Shown here: positions 22,830 to 35,437 of the stretch, one piece after another
Layout of the letters: each line of letters begins with the position of its first letter
Numbering within the stretch: position 1 is the stretch's first letter
From: Neolentinus lepideus HHB14362 ss-1
Taxonomy: Eukaryota; Basidiomycota; Agaricomycetes; Gloeophyllales; Gloeophyllaceae
NCBI GenBank assembly: GCA_001632425.1
Contig: KV425555.1
Coordinates: 330,795-394,794, forward strand
Direction: 5' to 3'
Length of the DNA: 64,000 nucleotides
Notes under the pieces: generated by a model
Database searches by the model: none
The model's input: only the letters and a program-made list of their open reading frames with translations
What the model was told of the DNA's origin: nothing
Position numbers and translations under genes: made by a program

Positions 22830-23400
22830 GGAGGTTTCCACGAGTCTGTCGGGTACTGAGATTAATTTATACTGGCGTTTGCCGTCAGCGCCTGTGGTTC
22901 TTAGAGACTGCGGAATGATAAGCATCTTCAAGGCTATGAGTGGCATTGAGTTCTGAGAGAGCTAGCAGTCTTCGGTCAGATCACTTTTTCATCGCATAAA
23001 TTGCGGTGCAATCAGCGATTCCCGATGTTGTAGCGCAGGTGTATATGACGGTCTGAGTGCTATCTACTGTATCAAAGAGACTTATGAGAGTCCGGTGTAT
23101 GGGCGTATAGAAATGTAGCACGCACCTGGCGAGTCACTCCCTACAGAAGATACGAATACTAAGGGAAGCTTAAACCTTAATATTATGAAGCACGATTCAC
23201 TTGGAAGATATAATCGATGATAGTTACATAGACAATTTAATTTGTAACAACCACTCATCACGCCTTGGTCACGGGATAAAGTGCCTATACTCGAGTTAAG
23301 CCGGAGAAACTGTTATCTTGGAATGACGAACACAAGCCCAAAAGCTGGAGTGTAATAATGAGTAGCAGCTGAGACACAAGGCCGATACCTTCCTGTACAT
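22830..23400. other. Intergenic, convergent 3' ends
   Basis: Lies between the stop codons of the secreted protein and the HeLo/CHORD-like gene, which converge. No gene or repeat was recognised. Confidence 0.5.
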
Positions 23401-26170
23401 CTACGATGCTTTGGAGAGGTGCCCGACAAGGAGTTCCAGTGCCGTAGCAATCCGTGAAAGATTCGCATCAATGGACGTTAGCCGGGCACTTAGCTCTTCA
23501 GAGATAACCGCCTGCCCTACCGAGGGCGTCACAGCTGCATCCGTGGCTGGCTTCGGCACAGCAGGAATTAAATCATCGAAGGTGTCATCCGTCTGGAAAC
23601 TCTCTGCGATCGGAGCAAGGAGTGGGGGCATGGAAACAGTCTCTGTGGCATATCGTATAGGACGCGCCGGCTCACGAACATCTCCGTAGTCGGGACAAAG
23701 CACGTAGCCAAGACAAGCAGCGGAGGGGGTTTTGACGCGATGGCCCTGCTTCAAGAGGATCTTGAACGCATACACTCGACAGCAAGAAACGTCGACCAGG
23801 GCCCAGGCACGCCACTCCCATGTTCCATCGTCGTCCTTCCCGATCCTCATGTCAATTTCAGTCTCCCCAGTGCTCATCGCTTGGTATACTATTTTCTTGA
23901 GGCGAAGCACATCGACATCAGTTGAGCCGATGCTGACAACCCGTTTTTCATGTTTATCGGGATCTGTAACGCGGATACCCCGTCGAGTCCAGTGCTCCAT
24001 GTCGTCAAAATAGAAGTACGCAAGATCCTGCTCTTTCTGTGTCTCAAGCGGGAACAAAGGGTCAAAAACATGTTCGACGACGAGTGAACATTCATCATCA
24101 TCAATGTCTCTGAAGACGAACTTGACTCTGACGGGTCGGTTCCGAGCAACGAAGGCCCGGTTAAACCACTGAACTTTCAGTTTAGCATCCTCCTCTGAAC
24201 GGGGCACAGCGACCTCGAGATCAAGTACACTCGAACGTTTTGGGTCGATCGTCATAGGCAGAGTTGCCTGGCCAGTCACCTGCAAGCGTTTAACCGGTTT
24301 ATATTCTTCATCACCAACCAGGCGATAGAATGCGGACACGGAGACTATGGTGATTGGATTAGAGGAGGTGCCAGGTGAGTTGTTGAAAATGGTAATCGAG
24401 CCTTTGAAATTATCATGTTCAAAGCTCGCGAATTGTGGATTGGCTTGTAGCGGGGGGTCAGATGTAACTTTCAGCTTGACGGGTAGAGAAGGAGCGGATC
24501 GAGTCTTGAAGTCTGTGCGCGTAGGCCGAACGGGCTTGTCGTGGAGTTCGTGGCCTACTCGCACAGTCTTTGGTAGGACGTAAGGAGTCTGAGGCTTATG
24601 TGCGTGCAGTCCACCCTCCGATTCCACGCGGACATCGCCTGCCTTGGTGCACTGCGTGATATCAACGGGACAGACAGTGACGAAGGGTGAAGGGGAGGTG
24701 GCCACTTTAGCTGTCAGTCGCACACCTGTAATGTCCCCAGCTTCCGACAAAACCCATTCAGCCATTGAGTATTCAGAGTCTTCGGGAGACGTTCGGAAGA
24801 TAACTGTATTGCCAGTCATACGCACGATGTCATTGACTTGGCGGAGATCGTCGGCCGTAAAAGTATCAAAGAAGTACTTCTCGGTATGCCACACTTGGCC
24901 GACTCGTATGAGAATTGTTCGTTCTTGAATAATAGCAGCTTTGGATACCAGGCGGAGAAGTCGGCCCACGGAAGCCTTCTGAGAGCTGTTTTTCTGAAGA
25001 AGGCTATGGTCTTCCACCTCCGACCACTTTTCGACTGTGTCCACGAAATTCAATATCTTGGAAGTATAGTCGAAGAATGAGGCGTAGGGGTATTCGCAGT
25101 GATGGGTGGCACGATGCGAGCTCCATTGACAAGGGTTCTTAGAGCCGCAGCACGGATTCTGTCGAACCCACGAGTCGTATGGAGCGCGATGGAAATTGCA
25201 GGACTTGGGTCCATTAGTTGAATTGCGGAAGGGTTTGTCGCACTGAAGGCATGTGAACTGCTGCTCCTGCTCTGCTTTAGACATTTGCGCGACCAAATCC
25301 TTTAAGCCGTGCACTACAGCTGTTCCAACATTCACCTTCAGCATATGCTCGAGACGAATCTGATTCTCTTGCATCAGATCCGAAAGATTGCTATTAATTT
25401 GCTGGATTGCATCGCCATCCACCTTCAGATGTAGCTCCTTGGCAAACTGGGCGATCAAGGTGGGATCCGTTCGAATCCTTTCTACGCCGCCATTTTGGCT
25501 CACGAAGCTCTGTGCAGCTTCATCCTCCGAGTCCACGGGTACCTCCTTAGTCAAGACATCCAACTGACTGGTTTGCTGGATTTGCAGAGTCATCATCAAA
25601 TCGCTGGAGCAGGCGTTGACCGTCTGTGCACAAGCTACGAATTTGTCCCTATTGCCTATGTGCAGCCTTCTCGCCAGCACACTCTGCTTCCTGTAGGCCT
25701 GAATGAGAGCTGCAGCATCCTTGATCGCGTCATTCATCTTTTCGACGACGCGCTTCGTGGACTCTGTCACCTTGACACGTCGAAGTACCTCGAGATTATG
25801 AACCAAGAAAGTGATGCGATCCAGGAGATCAGAACATTTGGCATCGGCATCTCGTGCCTTCTGTTCCACCTTGATAATCAAGGATAACATGACAAATGCT
25901 GGGGCTACGAAGGGGAGCGCTTTGCCCAAGTCAGACAGCTGTTCGAGGACTTGTATGGCATTTTGGACCGACGCGGTGTTCCACGCCTGGTCAAGTTGCG
26001 TTACAACGCCCGCCGCATGCGCTGCCACAGTACCGACTCGGGTCACCGGAGGCTGGATGTCATGGCGGGGTAGATCTTCCCTGCTGGGCGTGGACTTGTA
26101 GGCAGGTAGTCAGTAGTTATCCTAATAGCATGAAGAGAACATCCCGTACCACGGTAGCCTGGCGACTCAT
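23401..26170 (-). CDS. HeLo/MLKL-like helical bundle plus CHORD-like zinc module protein
   Basis: Two exons, 26170-26150 (MSRQATV) and 26094-23401, 904 aa. The large frame has no in-frame ATG near its 5' end; the short first exon with a GTACGG donor supplies it. Residues about 40-215 are mostly amphipathic helices with a hydrophobic hairpin (LPFVAPAFVMLSLIIKVEQK), like the N-terminal four-helix bundles (HeLo, MLKL-NTD) of fungal NLRs and cell-death effectors. Residues about 295-350 form a Cys/His cluster (CLQCDKPF, CNFH, PCCG, NPCQW, HRATHHCEYP) that recalls CHORD zinc domains. The rest looks like beta-sandwich, ending in a short helical coil (SARLTSIDANLSRIATALELL). No kinase, NACHT or protease motif is visible. 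An immune or allorecognition role is inferred only from architecture. Confidence 0.65.
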
Positions 26171-26626
26171 GGCGACTACTGCGAAGGTGAAGGAGGCAGT
26201 TTATGACAGGATATTAGGACTGTCGAGCTTAAATATCCGTGGTCTTGAACCATAGTAGCGGTACAGCTGTCAAATGTCTGTTCCAAAGATTTCAAAGGAC
26301 AGATAGACACTTGGGGCGCTCGGTAACCTGGTGATATATTAGCGGGAACATCCAATCCAGGATGAGTTGGGCTTCACACGAACTATCCATTGAAGACAAG
26401 AATAATGAGAAGAACGAGTATACTAAGATCCGACTTCATGACGGTTGCCATCGAGAAGATTCGTCCTAGAGTAGTTTCCGAAAGAGACTCATGAGCTCAA
26501 CAGTCTGTTCTCTGTTCAGAACAGCGACGAATGCAGAGTTGATCTCGATCAACCGTCAAAATTGCCGTCGGCCCTGTAGAAACCGAGTCATTCAATCATT
26601 TCGATGCGAGCGTTGTACTATCAAGT
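26171..26626. other. Divergent promoter region
   Basis: Separates the start codons of the HeLo/CHORD-like gene (minus) and TRM11 (plus). GGATATTTAAGC on minus near 26230 is TATA-like, about 60 bp upstream of the minus ATG. Confidence 0.4.
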
Positions 26627-28545
26627 ATGAGGACTCCATATCTATTCGTCTTTGCACAAGCGCATGAAAGCTTCAGAATACCCGAAATTCTTTCAATCGC
26701 CGAATTAAACTGCTTCACTATCACCTTCCCCACGTCTCCTGGCGAAGTGCGGAGTTCGTCGAGTCCGTTTGTGGTACTTGAGCTCGAAGAGGAACAGCAT
26801 GCTAGACTGTTAGCCAGACGATGTATTCTAATCAAGTGAGTGCGCGTGATCATGGTCCCATGGACAACGAATATCAAGTTTGTTCAGAGCTGTCTACGAA
26901 TTCTATGCTCAAGGTTCAACATATGAAGAAGTTCACGAGGCTAACCGCCGAAATCGTCACCTGTGGTCGCGATATATTGAGGATACTTCCTTCAAGTTTA
27001 TCGTATCTGCGTATAATCACACGATAGCGCAATCAAGACAACGGCAGGTCATCGAGAGCTTCTCGTATATGGATTTTATGGGTAAAATCGATATGAAGAA
27101 TCCCGAGATCGTTCTCGGATGTTTTGAAGAATGTTCGTGATTGGCTTGGATGAATTGCTTAGTTAATTATCCGACCATGAGTCTACAGATCCGAGCAGAA
27201 GCGGAACTACAAGGGCTAAACACGAAGGGGACGGTGGTTTCCTTCGAGTTTGGTTCGGAAGGTTGGTATGTCCGTACTCTTCGAGCTTCGAGCTTCGAAC
27301 TTCGAACTGTAGCGTAAAATGTCACATTAACTTCTCGGTAGATAGAAGAGGGATCCGCAAGACCGCTTGTCGGGAAGTTCGACGTGAAGAAGCGCGTATA
27401 CTACGGAAATACGAGCATGGAGGCTGAAATTTCATTGCTCATGGCTAATCAGTCTCTGGTAGAGTGCCACCCCCAAGTGTTTTCAATCTGCTCAGATTGT
27501 GTCAACAGGCCTCTCCTGGCAAAGTAATATATGATCCCTTCATGGGTACTGGAAGTATGGCTTATGTGCGTGTTGCGTTATCTCTCCTTTGAACAGCGAC
27601 AGAATAATTCTTGGAAAAGACTACAGCTTACTTTGGTGCCCAAGTCTTTGGTTCAGATATCGACGGTCGCCAGATGAGGGGTAAAGGTAGGAGATTGCTT
27701 ACTCTATAGCGTTACGTACGTTCTGATGTCAATAAACTCGTTTATAAGGGGACCAGCCAGGCATCATTCGTGCAGCCTCCCAATATGGCGTTTCGTCTAG
27801 GATCCTCGGCTTGTGCACATTCGATGTTACTCACAACCCATGGAGGTGCGGTGAGCTCTTTGACGCTATCATAACAGACCCTCCATGTGAGTAAACGAAT
27901 GTTATGAGACACCCATGAGCTCTAGCGGCTGTGCACAGATGGCGTACGTGCTGGGGCAAAGCGACTGGGTAGGAAGAAGTGCAGGCCCAACTTACCCCCT
28001 TCAACTCTTACTTCGGTCCGCGAGTAAGTTCTGTGCCATCGCATCCTTCCGGTGTCCTTCATCTCGGTCCTTATTACAGTCCCGATCAGCCATACATACC
28101 CCCCACAAAACCTTACGAGCTTGCTGAGCTAGCAAGGGACTTAGTGCTACTAGGACGCTACCTTCTGAAGCCGAGGGGACGTCTCGTCTTCTTCCTACCT
28201 ACAGTCACGGACGAGTACCAAGAAGTTGACATTAAGACAATGTTATGCGACGGAATGGAGGTCGTTGCCAATTCGTTACAAGACTTTGGATCGTGGGGGC
28301 GCAGGGTGAGTCGAGGTCGCTTCACATAGAGCCATGTGTTGATACTTCACTTGAAGTTGGTCACCATCCGTAAGACGACCTCGGAGCAGTATCCCGCACC
28401 CACCTTCGATGTACCTCCGCCTGTACCAGAGCAGAGCCCTACTGGGAATGAAGAAGCCGTCGCCCATGTTCCAGCTCACCAGGACTTTCGCAGGAAATAC
28501 TTCGAAGGATTCAAAAAAGCTTCAGATGCTGAGTCGGACAAATAA
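26627..28545 (+). CDS. TRM11: tRNA (guanine10-N2)-methyltransferase catalytic subunit TRM11
   Basis: Makes m2G10 in tRNA with the activator Trm112, using S-adenosylmethionine. Exons are 26627-26835, 26888-27132, 27189-27265, 27342-27458, 27509-27565, 27620-27686, 27749-27886, 27939-28023, 28080-28305 and 28357-28545, 469 aa, close to the usual length. Landmarks are the start RTPYLFVFAQAHESFRIPE, the GKFDVKKRVYYGNTSMEAE stretch, the SAM-binding loop YDPFMGTGSMAYTTAYFGA, and the catalytic DPPY tetrad. That tetrad is split by the intron after 27886 and continues as GVRAGAKRLGRKK. The last exon ends in a Pro/Glu-rich tail and FRRKYFEGFKKA. All splice phases join. Confidence 0.9.
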
Positions 28546-29956
28546 ATAATGTGAAGTAAAGTCCTCGGCTGTGTCTGCTGAAGTTATAACATGTGGGTGT
28601 ATACAGATACAGACAACTAAGGGCAACAAAAGATTCTACCAGACGGGATTTTTTGGTGTAAAACTGACATCATGAGGTGCTTGAAAATATCCAAAAACCA
28701 TGTCAGCGGGATTTTCCTACGCACTTTTGTTATGGCCACCTGAATGAGATTATACACCCCTGCAGAACCTACCTCGTGACAGGATATGTATCCTGTCATC
28801 GGTATACTGTAAATGGATCAGAAATGCCAGGAAAAGGGTTTCTGCCGCAAATTGGCTTGTGCGAATACCTTCGTTTAGGGTCCAAGTAGCCTAATGTCTT
28901 CCTGCACGATACTTCCATTAATATTTCCGATGCGGGAGAATAGGGGGGAATCACTTCACCAAGCTTGTTGATTGTGCGACTGTAGCTGCAGAAGTGCAGA
29001 AGTCTTCTTGTCGATGTCCAAGTATCGGAAGATCTTGCCGACTCTTCATGCCTTCATGTGTTGAACCTGCGGGAATATTACACGGCAAGAACCACAGTCT
29101 CAGTGCTCGTTGAATTCATCCAAAAACGCCGTGCCCAGCGCTCTGTCGCCCTGCCAACGACGCTCACTTTTAACGTTTGATTGTCACGGGAGCGATCACT
29201 CGCACAATCCCAAGCGACTCACACACCTTGCCGTGAATGTGCATTCCATGCCTATCCATGTCCCATTTTGACCATGCTTAGTGCCGTGGGAATGTACGAG
29301 TGAGTCACTATGGTTAACCATCACCTCTCCACGAGGTCCATTGAATGCATGGCTAGAGGACTGAAGCATATGGACGGCGAGTCGATAGTAACTTATTGAT
29401 GTCCTAGTTGTACCTGCACCTTCTGAGAAGGTTGCGCTCGGATTCTCCATTTTCGGTATTTCTTCCATCCCTTCCTTCGCATCATTACATACTAATTGTA
29501 TGTGCGAGGCTCCTGCTTATCCGTGGGTCAATCGAGCAGGCACGCCTCCACCAATATCTACGCCGATGCTATATCAAGTTGCTGTACACTATGGTACAAG
29601 AACAAGGGCTGAAGGCATTCTGATACGCGAATACCGTATGGGATACAAGTCGATAACATTGATGTGGACATGAGGATGTCCTTCCAATATTCCGAACCCG
29701 AGGAGTTGATCCCGTTGGCCCAAAATGCAATGTAGCGACTATGGATGCACCAGCGGCCGAAAGGCAAACCATATTGCGAACCAAAGCTCCTCGTTTCATT
29801 GTCGAATGCACCTCCTTTCGTGTTTGGGAAATATGTCTCAATCCTACGACGGTGGCCATACCAGTGGGCATATAATTAGGGAGCCATCTTCGTTCTAGGA
29901 CGCCAGCTTTGGCTCCCGGCACCAACAGCAAGATTTGCTATAACCCGACGATCAAC
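28546..29956. other. Intergenic, 1.4 kb, no gene supported
   Basis: Several frames of 60-120 codons, none with a recognisable motif or splice-linked continuation. The stretch around 29630-29830 reads DVDMRMSFQYSEPEELIPLA on plus and could be a coding relic, but I cannot name it. Confidence 0.4.
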
Positions 29957-31242
29957 ATGGTCTCTCTGACTTTCGCTCGTATTGCCGCCCTCCTGTATGG
30001 CCCTCTGTGTATTACCGCGGTCCTTTCAGCACCAGTCCAAGAGTCACGGGATGTCCCTCTGGCCACTCCCGCAGCTCCCCACTGGGTGATTTACACCGAC
30101 GAGTGGGTGCCCAATGAAAATGGCGCGCCAAACACAACTGAAGTCCAAGGTTACAATGTTTTGTCAGTCACTGGTGGCCCCCACGACGTATTTTGTCATG
30201 CTGACCGAGATTACAGCATCCTGTCCTTCCTGCTCGCGTCCGGTCCTTCAGACCAAGCCAGTTCGTGGGCGTCGCTGACTGCAACAGAACGCTCGCAGAT
30301 CAAGTCTTCTTACGCGGCCGCGGGCATCAGGCTCATAGTGTCCGCGTTTGGCGCGACCGAGACGCCTACTTCATCCGGTACTGACCCAGTTAGCGCTGCC
30401 AATACTATGGCTGCCTGGGTCAAGAAGTATGATGTCGACGGTATTGATGTCGACTATGAGGTGCGCCGTTTACATGTTGAATCGAATCCTCCGTGCTGAT
30501 ACATCAAGCAGGACTTTGACGCCATAAACAAGGGCGACGGCAGTGCCGAGAAATGGCTGATCGAATTCACGAAGCAATTACGGTCCCATTTGCCCTCTGG
30601 CCGTTATATCGTTACTCACGCTCGTAAGTCTCTACACAAGAGAACAATGAAGGCCTCTGATACCAAACCGCTCTAGCTGTGGCGCCTTGGTTCAGAAATG
30701 ACAACTACTACGGTGGCGGAGCATACCTGAAGGTGCACACCGAGGTCGGCTCGAATATCGACTGGGTACGTTGCCATGCTTCTCGTCAGAGTTCTACGTC
30801 CTCATAAATACCACAGTACAACGTCCAGTTCTATAACCGTGAGTTCTCGTCGGAAGTATAGCGACCCCGCTAAACAGCTCACTCTGACATCAGAGGGCAC
30901 TACCGAGTACACCACGTGCGACAGCCTAATTAACCATTCGTCCAGTACATACCCTGGGAGCGCCGTCTTGGAGATCGCAGCTTCTGGTGTCAATATGAGC
31001 AAAATCGTCATCGGCAAACCCGCTAAAGCTTCTGGAGACGCGAACAACGGATACATCGATCCATCCCTCCTTGCTAAATGCCTTGTTATGGCCAAGAAAC
31101 AGGGTTGGGATGCCGGTGTCATGGTTTGGGAGGTGTGTTTCTTTTCAACATGGAAAGCACGGAAGCTGATCTGTGTTTCAAGTTCCCTGACGCCGCAGCC
31201 GATTGGATAAAGACCGTACGCTCGCGGGCCTGGCCCGAATAG
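29957..31242 (+). CDS. Secreted GH18 chitinase-like glycoside hydrolase
   Basis: Exons are 29957-30162, 30217-30460, 30512-30623, 30677-30765, 30817-30838, 30894-31132 and 31183-31242, 323 aa. A signal peptide (FARIAALLYGPLCITAVLSA) leads into a GH18 barrel. The catalytic signature DGIDVDYED (DxxDxDxE, Glu as acid) spans the intron after 30460. Other barrel landmarks are LIVSAFGATETP, APWF and the terminal GVMVWE. The family cleaves beta-1,4 GlcNAc links in chitin or related N-glycan cores by substrate assistance. At 323 aa with no binding module it fits the short fungal group used in wall remodelling or nutrition. A 22-nt exon carries YNVQFYN. Confidence 0.85.
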
Positions 31243-31543
31243 ATGCCTAATTATATTCATAAACTATTTCCCAAACACCGCGATGACCATCACGATATCT
31301 ATTTATCTACTCATCTATTTATTCGGTGTTTACTGGTTAGCACTCCAACGATATAGCCGGACCTGAATCATATCCTTGCTTCTTGAAGGCTGTATTTGTT
31401 CTAGCCCGCATACACACATTTGCAGAACACCCCCGCATCCTGAACATCTAGTATGAATCAAGATACAGATACAAGGCATACGTACTTGGTAGGAATGGTG
31501 GCAATCTACGGATGCTGTGTACACGATACAGAGAGATAATACA
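31243..31543. other. Convergent 3' spacer
   Basis: About 300 bp between the stops of the chitinase and the MFS transporter. AT-rich, no gene seen. Confidence 0.5.
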
Positions 31544-33674
31544 TCATGCGGCCTCTTCTCGTCGAGACTCGCGAATATTTTGTTCATCCAATTGTCTTCT
31601 CGCCTGTTTGCCCCTAAAGACGACTGTCAGCACAACAAAACCGCAAATGAATGCTGCGTTGAATATGAGAGCCTTCCTCATATTGAGAGGTGGATCGGCG
31701 TTAGGGCCTGCGCGTAAAGCGCCTTCACCTGATTTCACACTGTCGTCAATAAGCCCTATTCAATGCGTGGAACACTCACTCAAAATGAATATTATGGAGA
31801 AAAGGTTCCCTCTGCGACAAGAGAGTCGAAATTCAGCGCCGCACGACAGCCCTGCGAGAACAACAGTAGACGTACGATGCCCAAAGGAGAGCGGAACTAC
31901 CATCGGCGTTCCTTGTCAACTCGCATCCCAGTTCGAGCGCGACAGGAAGCATCGTGACAGAGGTTATTCCGATTATTGCCATGATGGCAAATAAGCCGCC
32001 TGCGTTATGCGGCTTCACTATGGAATAGTCGACATTCGATTCACACGCTCGAGCGACTGACAACAGAACCGACCTGCCCAAACCAAAGAAAGCCATCCGG
32101 CGGCAAGAATAGGACACTCGACGCGGCAGGTGAGACCCAGATGGTGAGTGAATACGCGATCGAATAATGGCGCGGTCACTATTGCAGAGACTACACCGGA
32201 CAGAAAGAGGGTGGCGCCCATGAGACCTGCGACGTCGGAAGAGTAGCCGGCTGGACTCTAGCGGAGTGATTGTCAAGCCAAGAGGTCAGAATTGACAGAG
32301 ACAGTAGATCATACGGACCAGATATTGGTCGCTCAGGATTGAGAACGTATTCGTTCTGTGGAGACGAATTTTCAGCAACAGGATAAAGGAATGTGCTCAA
32401 CACTGCATACCCTGCTACAAGGACACCAAAGACTGCGATCATTATAGCGAAATCTATCCGTTCTCGAATTGACATGTAAGCCGGCGTATCAGGGTCTTGT
32501 GTGCCAGCCATGGCACGCAGAAGCGAACTGAGGGAAGGAGAATCCTGCGATGCAATGTAGGCTATTGGTTGCAAGAGAGAGATAGTAGTGCGGTGAACAA
32601 GCAGCTTGGATTGGCAATAGATGACATACTAGGGGGTGTAGGTGGTGTATTACCGATGAAAATCACGGCAGGTATGACAGCAGTGGATATGATCCCAATG
32701 ACCAAGATCTATCATTGTCAAATAACGACGGGACAGCTCATCACAGCAGGAATTCACGCACAGAGTTCCTTGTGCTTCCCACAATCGGCGAGATGAGCTG
32801 CCCTAAAGCACCACCAATCGGATTTGCTGTTGCCCTGAATAATCAGGGTCATGTCTGGGGAAGTAGACGGCGATTCTCACCGATTGCAAGAATCATGGTG
32901 GCTGTTGTCCTTCCTTGTAGATTGAACCATGTCTCAGAGTATTTAGGCCCAATAACTTGGAAAACAGGCTGCGCAAAGGCAGCCAATAGCTGACCAATAA
33001 CAAGGAATGCGTATGCCCACCCAGACGACAATGAGTTAGGAGTGGAGGCGTAGCGAACCCATGCTGAGAGTAGGAGAAATACAGTTCCAATGATACACTG
33101 CAGATGATACCGTCAATCGAGCCAGTCATGACGGTGGTGTTTATTGTCGCTTACAGTTATTCGCAGCCCATAGCGTGCTATTAAAGAGGGGAGAGCTATG
33201 GCTGTTGGCAAGTAAACGATGGAGAAGATATTTCCGAGCCAGTTAACCTGATCCAAGGAGATATTATAATCTCTTGCAGCTGGTGATCGAGAAAAATCAT
33301 AAGAATAAACAAGGAACAAGTTCCGGAAGTATGATACTCACTGTTGTTGGCTATTGGACCAAACCATGCCCAGGTCATTCCGGAGACAACATTGAGCAAG
33401 AACTAGGCGTTCAAGGTCAACAGATGGGATCCTGGGATGCACAGCCTCCGTTACTTACAAGAGCGACCAGACCGACGAAACGTTGTTTGTATAGCTTGTA
33501 TTCTTGGGGCTCCCTTGTCTCAAGGTCTGTAACTTGAAGTGAAGTGACTCTAGCAGCGACATTGATCTTGCCATTATTGTCCCCCTTTCCAGCCACGGGG
33601 GATGCAGGATCATCTTCGCTCTCGCGGGGCATCAGCTTGGTGCTGGTACCGATAGGGTCCAAACGCCCAGGCAT
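31544..33674 (-). CDS. MFS transporter, SLC49 (FLVCR/MFSD7)-like
   Basis: Exons on minus are 33674-33459, 33402-33342, 33279-33155, 33097-32881, 32826-32762, 32708-32630, 32561-32319, 32250-32074, 32017-31876, 31811-31780 and 31728-31544, 513 aa. Twelve hydrophobic segments are expected. Characteristic parts are LLNVVSGMTWAWFGPIANN in the first helix, SLDQVNWLGNIFSIVYLPTA, and GPKYSETWFNLQGRTTATMI after helix 4, then ANPIGGALGQLISPIV. The C-terminal half has AGYSSDVAGLMGATLFLSG and LELGCELTRNADGSSALLWA. This matches the fungal relatives of SLC49 (heme/choline-type exporters FLVCR, DIRC2, MFSD7). The substrate in fungi is not known to me. The long frame extends upstream to 33791, but the M before PGRLDP at 33674 fits better. 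Confidence 0.8.
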
Positions 33675-34278
33675 TGGCGTCAGTTCCGCGGTAGTTGAGT
33701 GAAGCCAGCCTGGTGGTATATATGTACAAGACAGATGGGTGTCTGACAGTCGCCACAGGTCGCTGCGATCTGTCGCGTAGTGTGTGGACAATCAAGACAC
33801 ACAGTGGGAACGGTATGCAGCTCATGATTATTTCCAGCCCTAGGCCTTCGGAAGGTTGAGGGCAATCTTAGATCCGACGACGTTCGGAAGGAAGGCTCGG
33901 CAATATGATACCGCACACAGTCGCAATTCAGCAGAGAGACTGTGATGTATTACAGAAGTTGCTTGTTCTTATAATGTCATACAGCATTGGAGTACTGCTG
34001 TCAGTCACCAACATTCAGCTCGTTGCGGGGCAAAAGTACATTTAGCAAAGACCAGAATAGCCTCCTGCCCGGCCCTATAAGAGTCAAAGCTTTCACACGA
34101 CGCTGAGATGTTACCTCCAAACAGGATGTGGGATGCAGCAGATGCACTTGCATATCAGACCACGCTGACGGGGCGCCACATGTACAAGCTGCCACAACGT
34201 AACACTATGTAACAGTGTCACATGCCGCTCCTGATCTGAATCGTTCACCTCGAACCGGGCTCTGAGATCTGATCAATC
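33675..34278. other. Divergent promoter region
   Basis: Lies between the MFS transporter (minus) and the WBP4-like gene (plus). No gene or obvious element seen. Confidence 0.5.
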
Positions 34279-35437
34279 ATGAGCGAATACTGGGTATCCA
34301 AGAAGAAGTACTACTGCAAATACTGCGAGATCTACATTACCGACGATGCACCGTCTCGGAGACAGCACGAGAATGGGTTGAGGCACCAAGGCAACAAGGA
34401 GCGATTCGTCAGAGGGCTGTACAAGGCGAGCGAGAAACGCAAGCAGGATACTGAAGAGGAGAAGAGGGAGATGGCGAGGGTAGAACAGGTACGCGCTCTT
34501 TCACTCCTATGCTTGCTTTACTCATCGGTGTACCCAGGCTGCTCAAGCAGCTTTCGCACAAGATGTCGGCTCCGGCATCGCACGCGCGAGTTCTTCAGCT
34601 TCTTCAGCACCCGCCGCTTCCTTCTCTCGAAAACCCACCGCAGCGCCGAAACCTTCTAGTCCATGGGCAAACTACTCGACTGCAGAGTCACTCGGCATCC
34701 AGGACCCGGACGAAGAGCGTAGGCAGGCTGAGGCGGAGCGAAGGCGGACGATGGGCGTAGCGGGTGAATGGCAGATGGTTGCGCCGACGACCACCCAGGG
34801 TGCTAGTGCGTCTCCTGCTCCTGAACCTGAACCGACAAGTATCAGTAGTGAAGCAACGAAAAGATTGGCCGAGGGGGCCGCGCCCGATGACGATACCGGC
34901 AGGGGTTGGAAGCTGAAGAAGAAAAAGTTGGATGTGGGGTTAGGAGAGTTATATGATCCTGGTCTCATTCCAATAAAACTGAAGACCAAGAAGGAAGAAC
35001 CGGCGGAAACTCAGCTGTCCGAAACGAAGGTCGAATCGGATGCTGCACCCTCCGGCTCTATGCTAGGTGTAACGTCCTTGAACGCGCCAAGAGCCACTGG
35101 TGTGCCCAAATGGTCAAAGGTGCAGTGGAAGAAACCATCCGAAGACAGTCCTGCTCCTGAATCGAGCAATGTGGATGCGGCTGCGCTGGACCTCAAACAA
35201 GAATCTCCCGACGAGATGCCTGTCGTCAAGGCTGAACAGTCATCCCTCCCACTTCCGCCTAACGACTCCCCGCTGACTACCGACGTACCACCGACGAAGG
35301 AGGAAGATGTGTCGGCCAAATTGGAGGAACCTACTCAGGCGGCTATTCCGCTTTCTACGCCTGGTGGCGGTGGTTTGTTCAAGAAGCGGAAGGCGCCAGC
35401 AGGCACGGCGGGGACTAGATCGAGGAGGGGGGTGTGA
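34279..35437 (+). CDS. WBP4-like U1-type zinc finger splicing factor
   Basis: Exons 34279-34488 and 34538-35437, 369 aa. Residues about 10-40 form a matrin/U1-type C2H2 finger (YYCKYCEIYITDD ... RQHENGLRHQGNK) at the very N-terminus, followed by a long charged helix (ASEKRKQDTEEEKREMARVE). This is the arrangement of WW-domain-binding protein 4, a component of early spliceosomal complexes. Vertebrate WBP4 has two WW domains; none is visible here, as in several fungal versions. The middle is low-complexity with a conserved GRGWKLKKKKLDVGLGELYD stretch, and the C-terminus is basic (GLFKKRKAPAGT). Nuclear location is expected from the Lys/Arg clusters. Confidence 0.75.
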
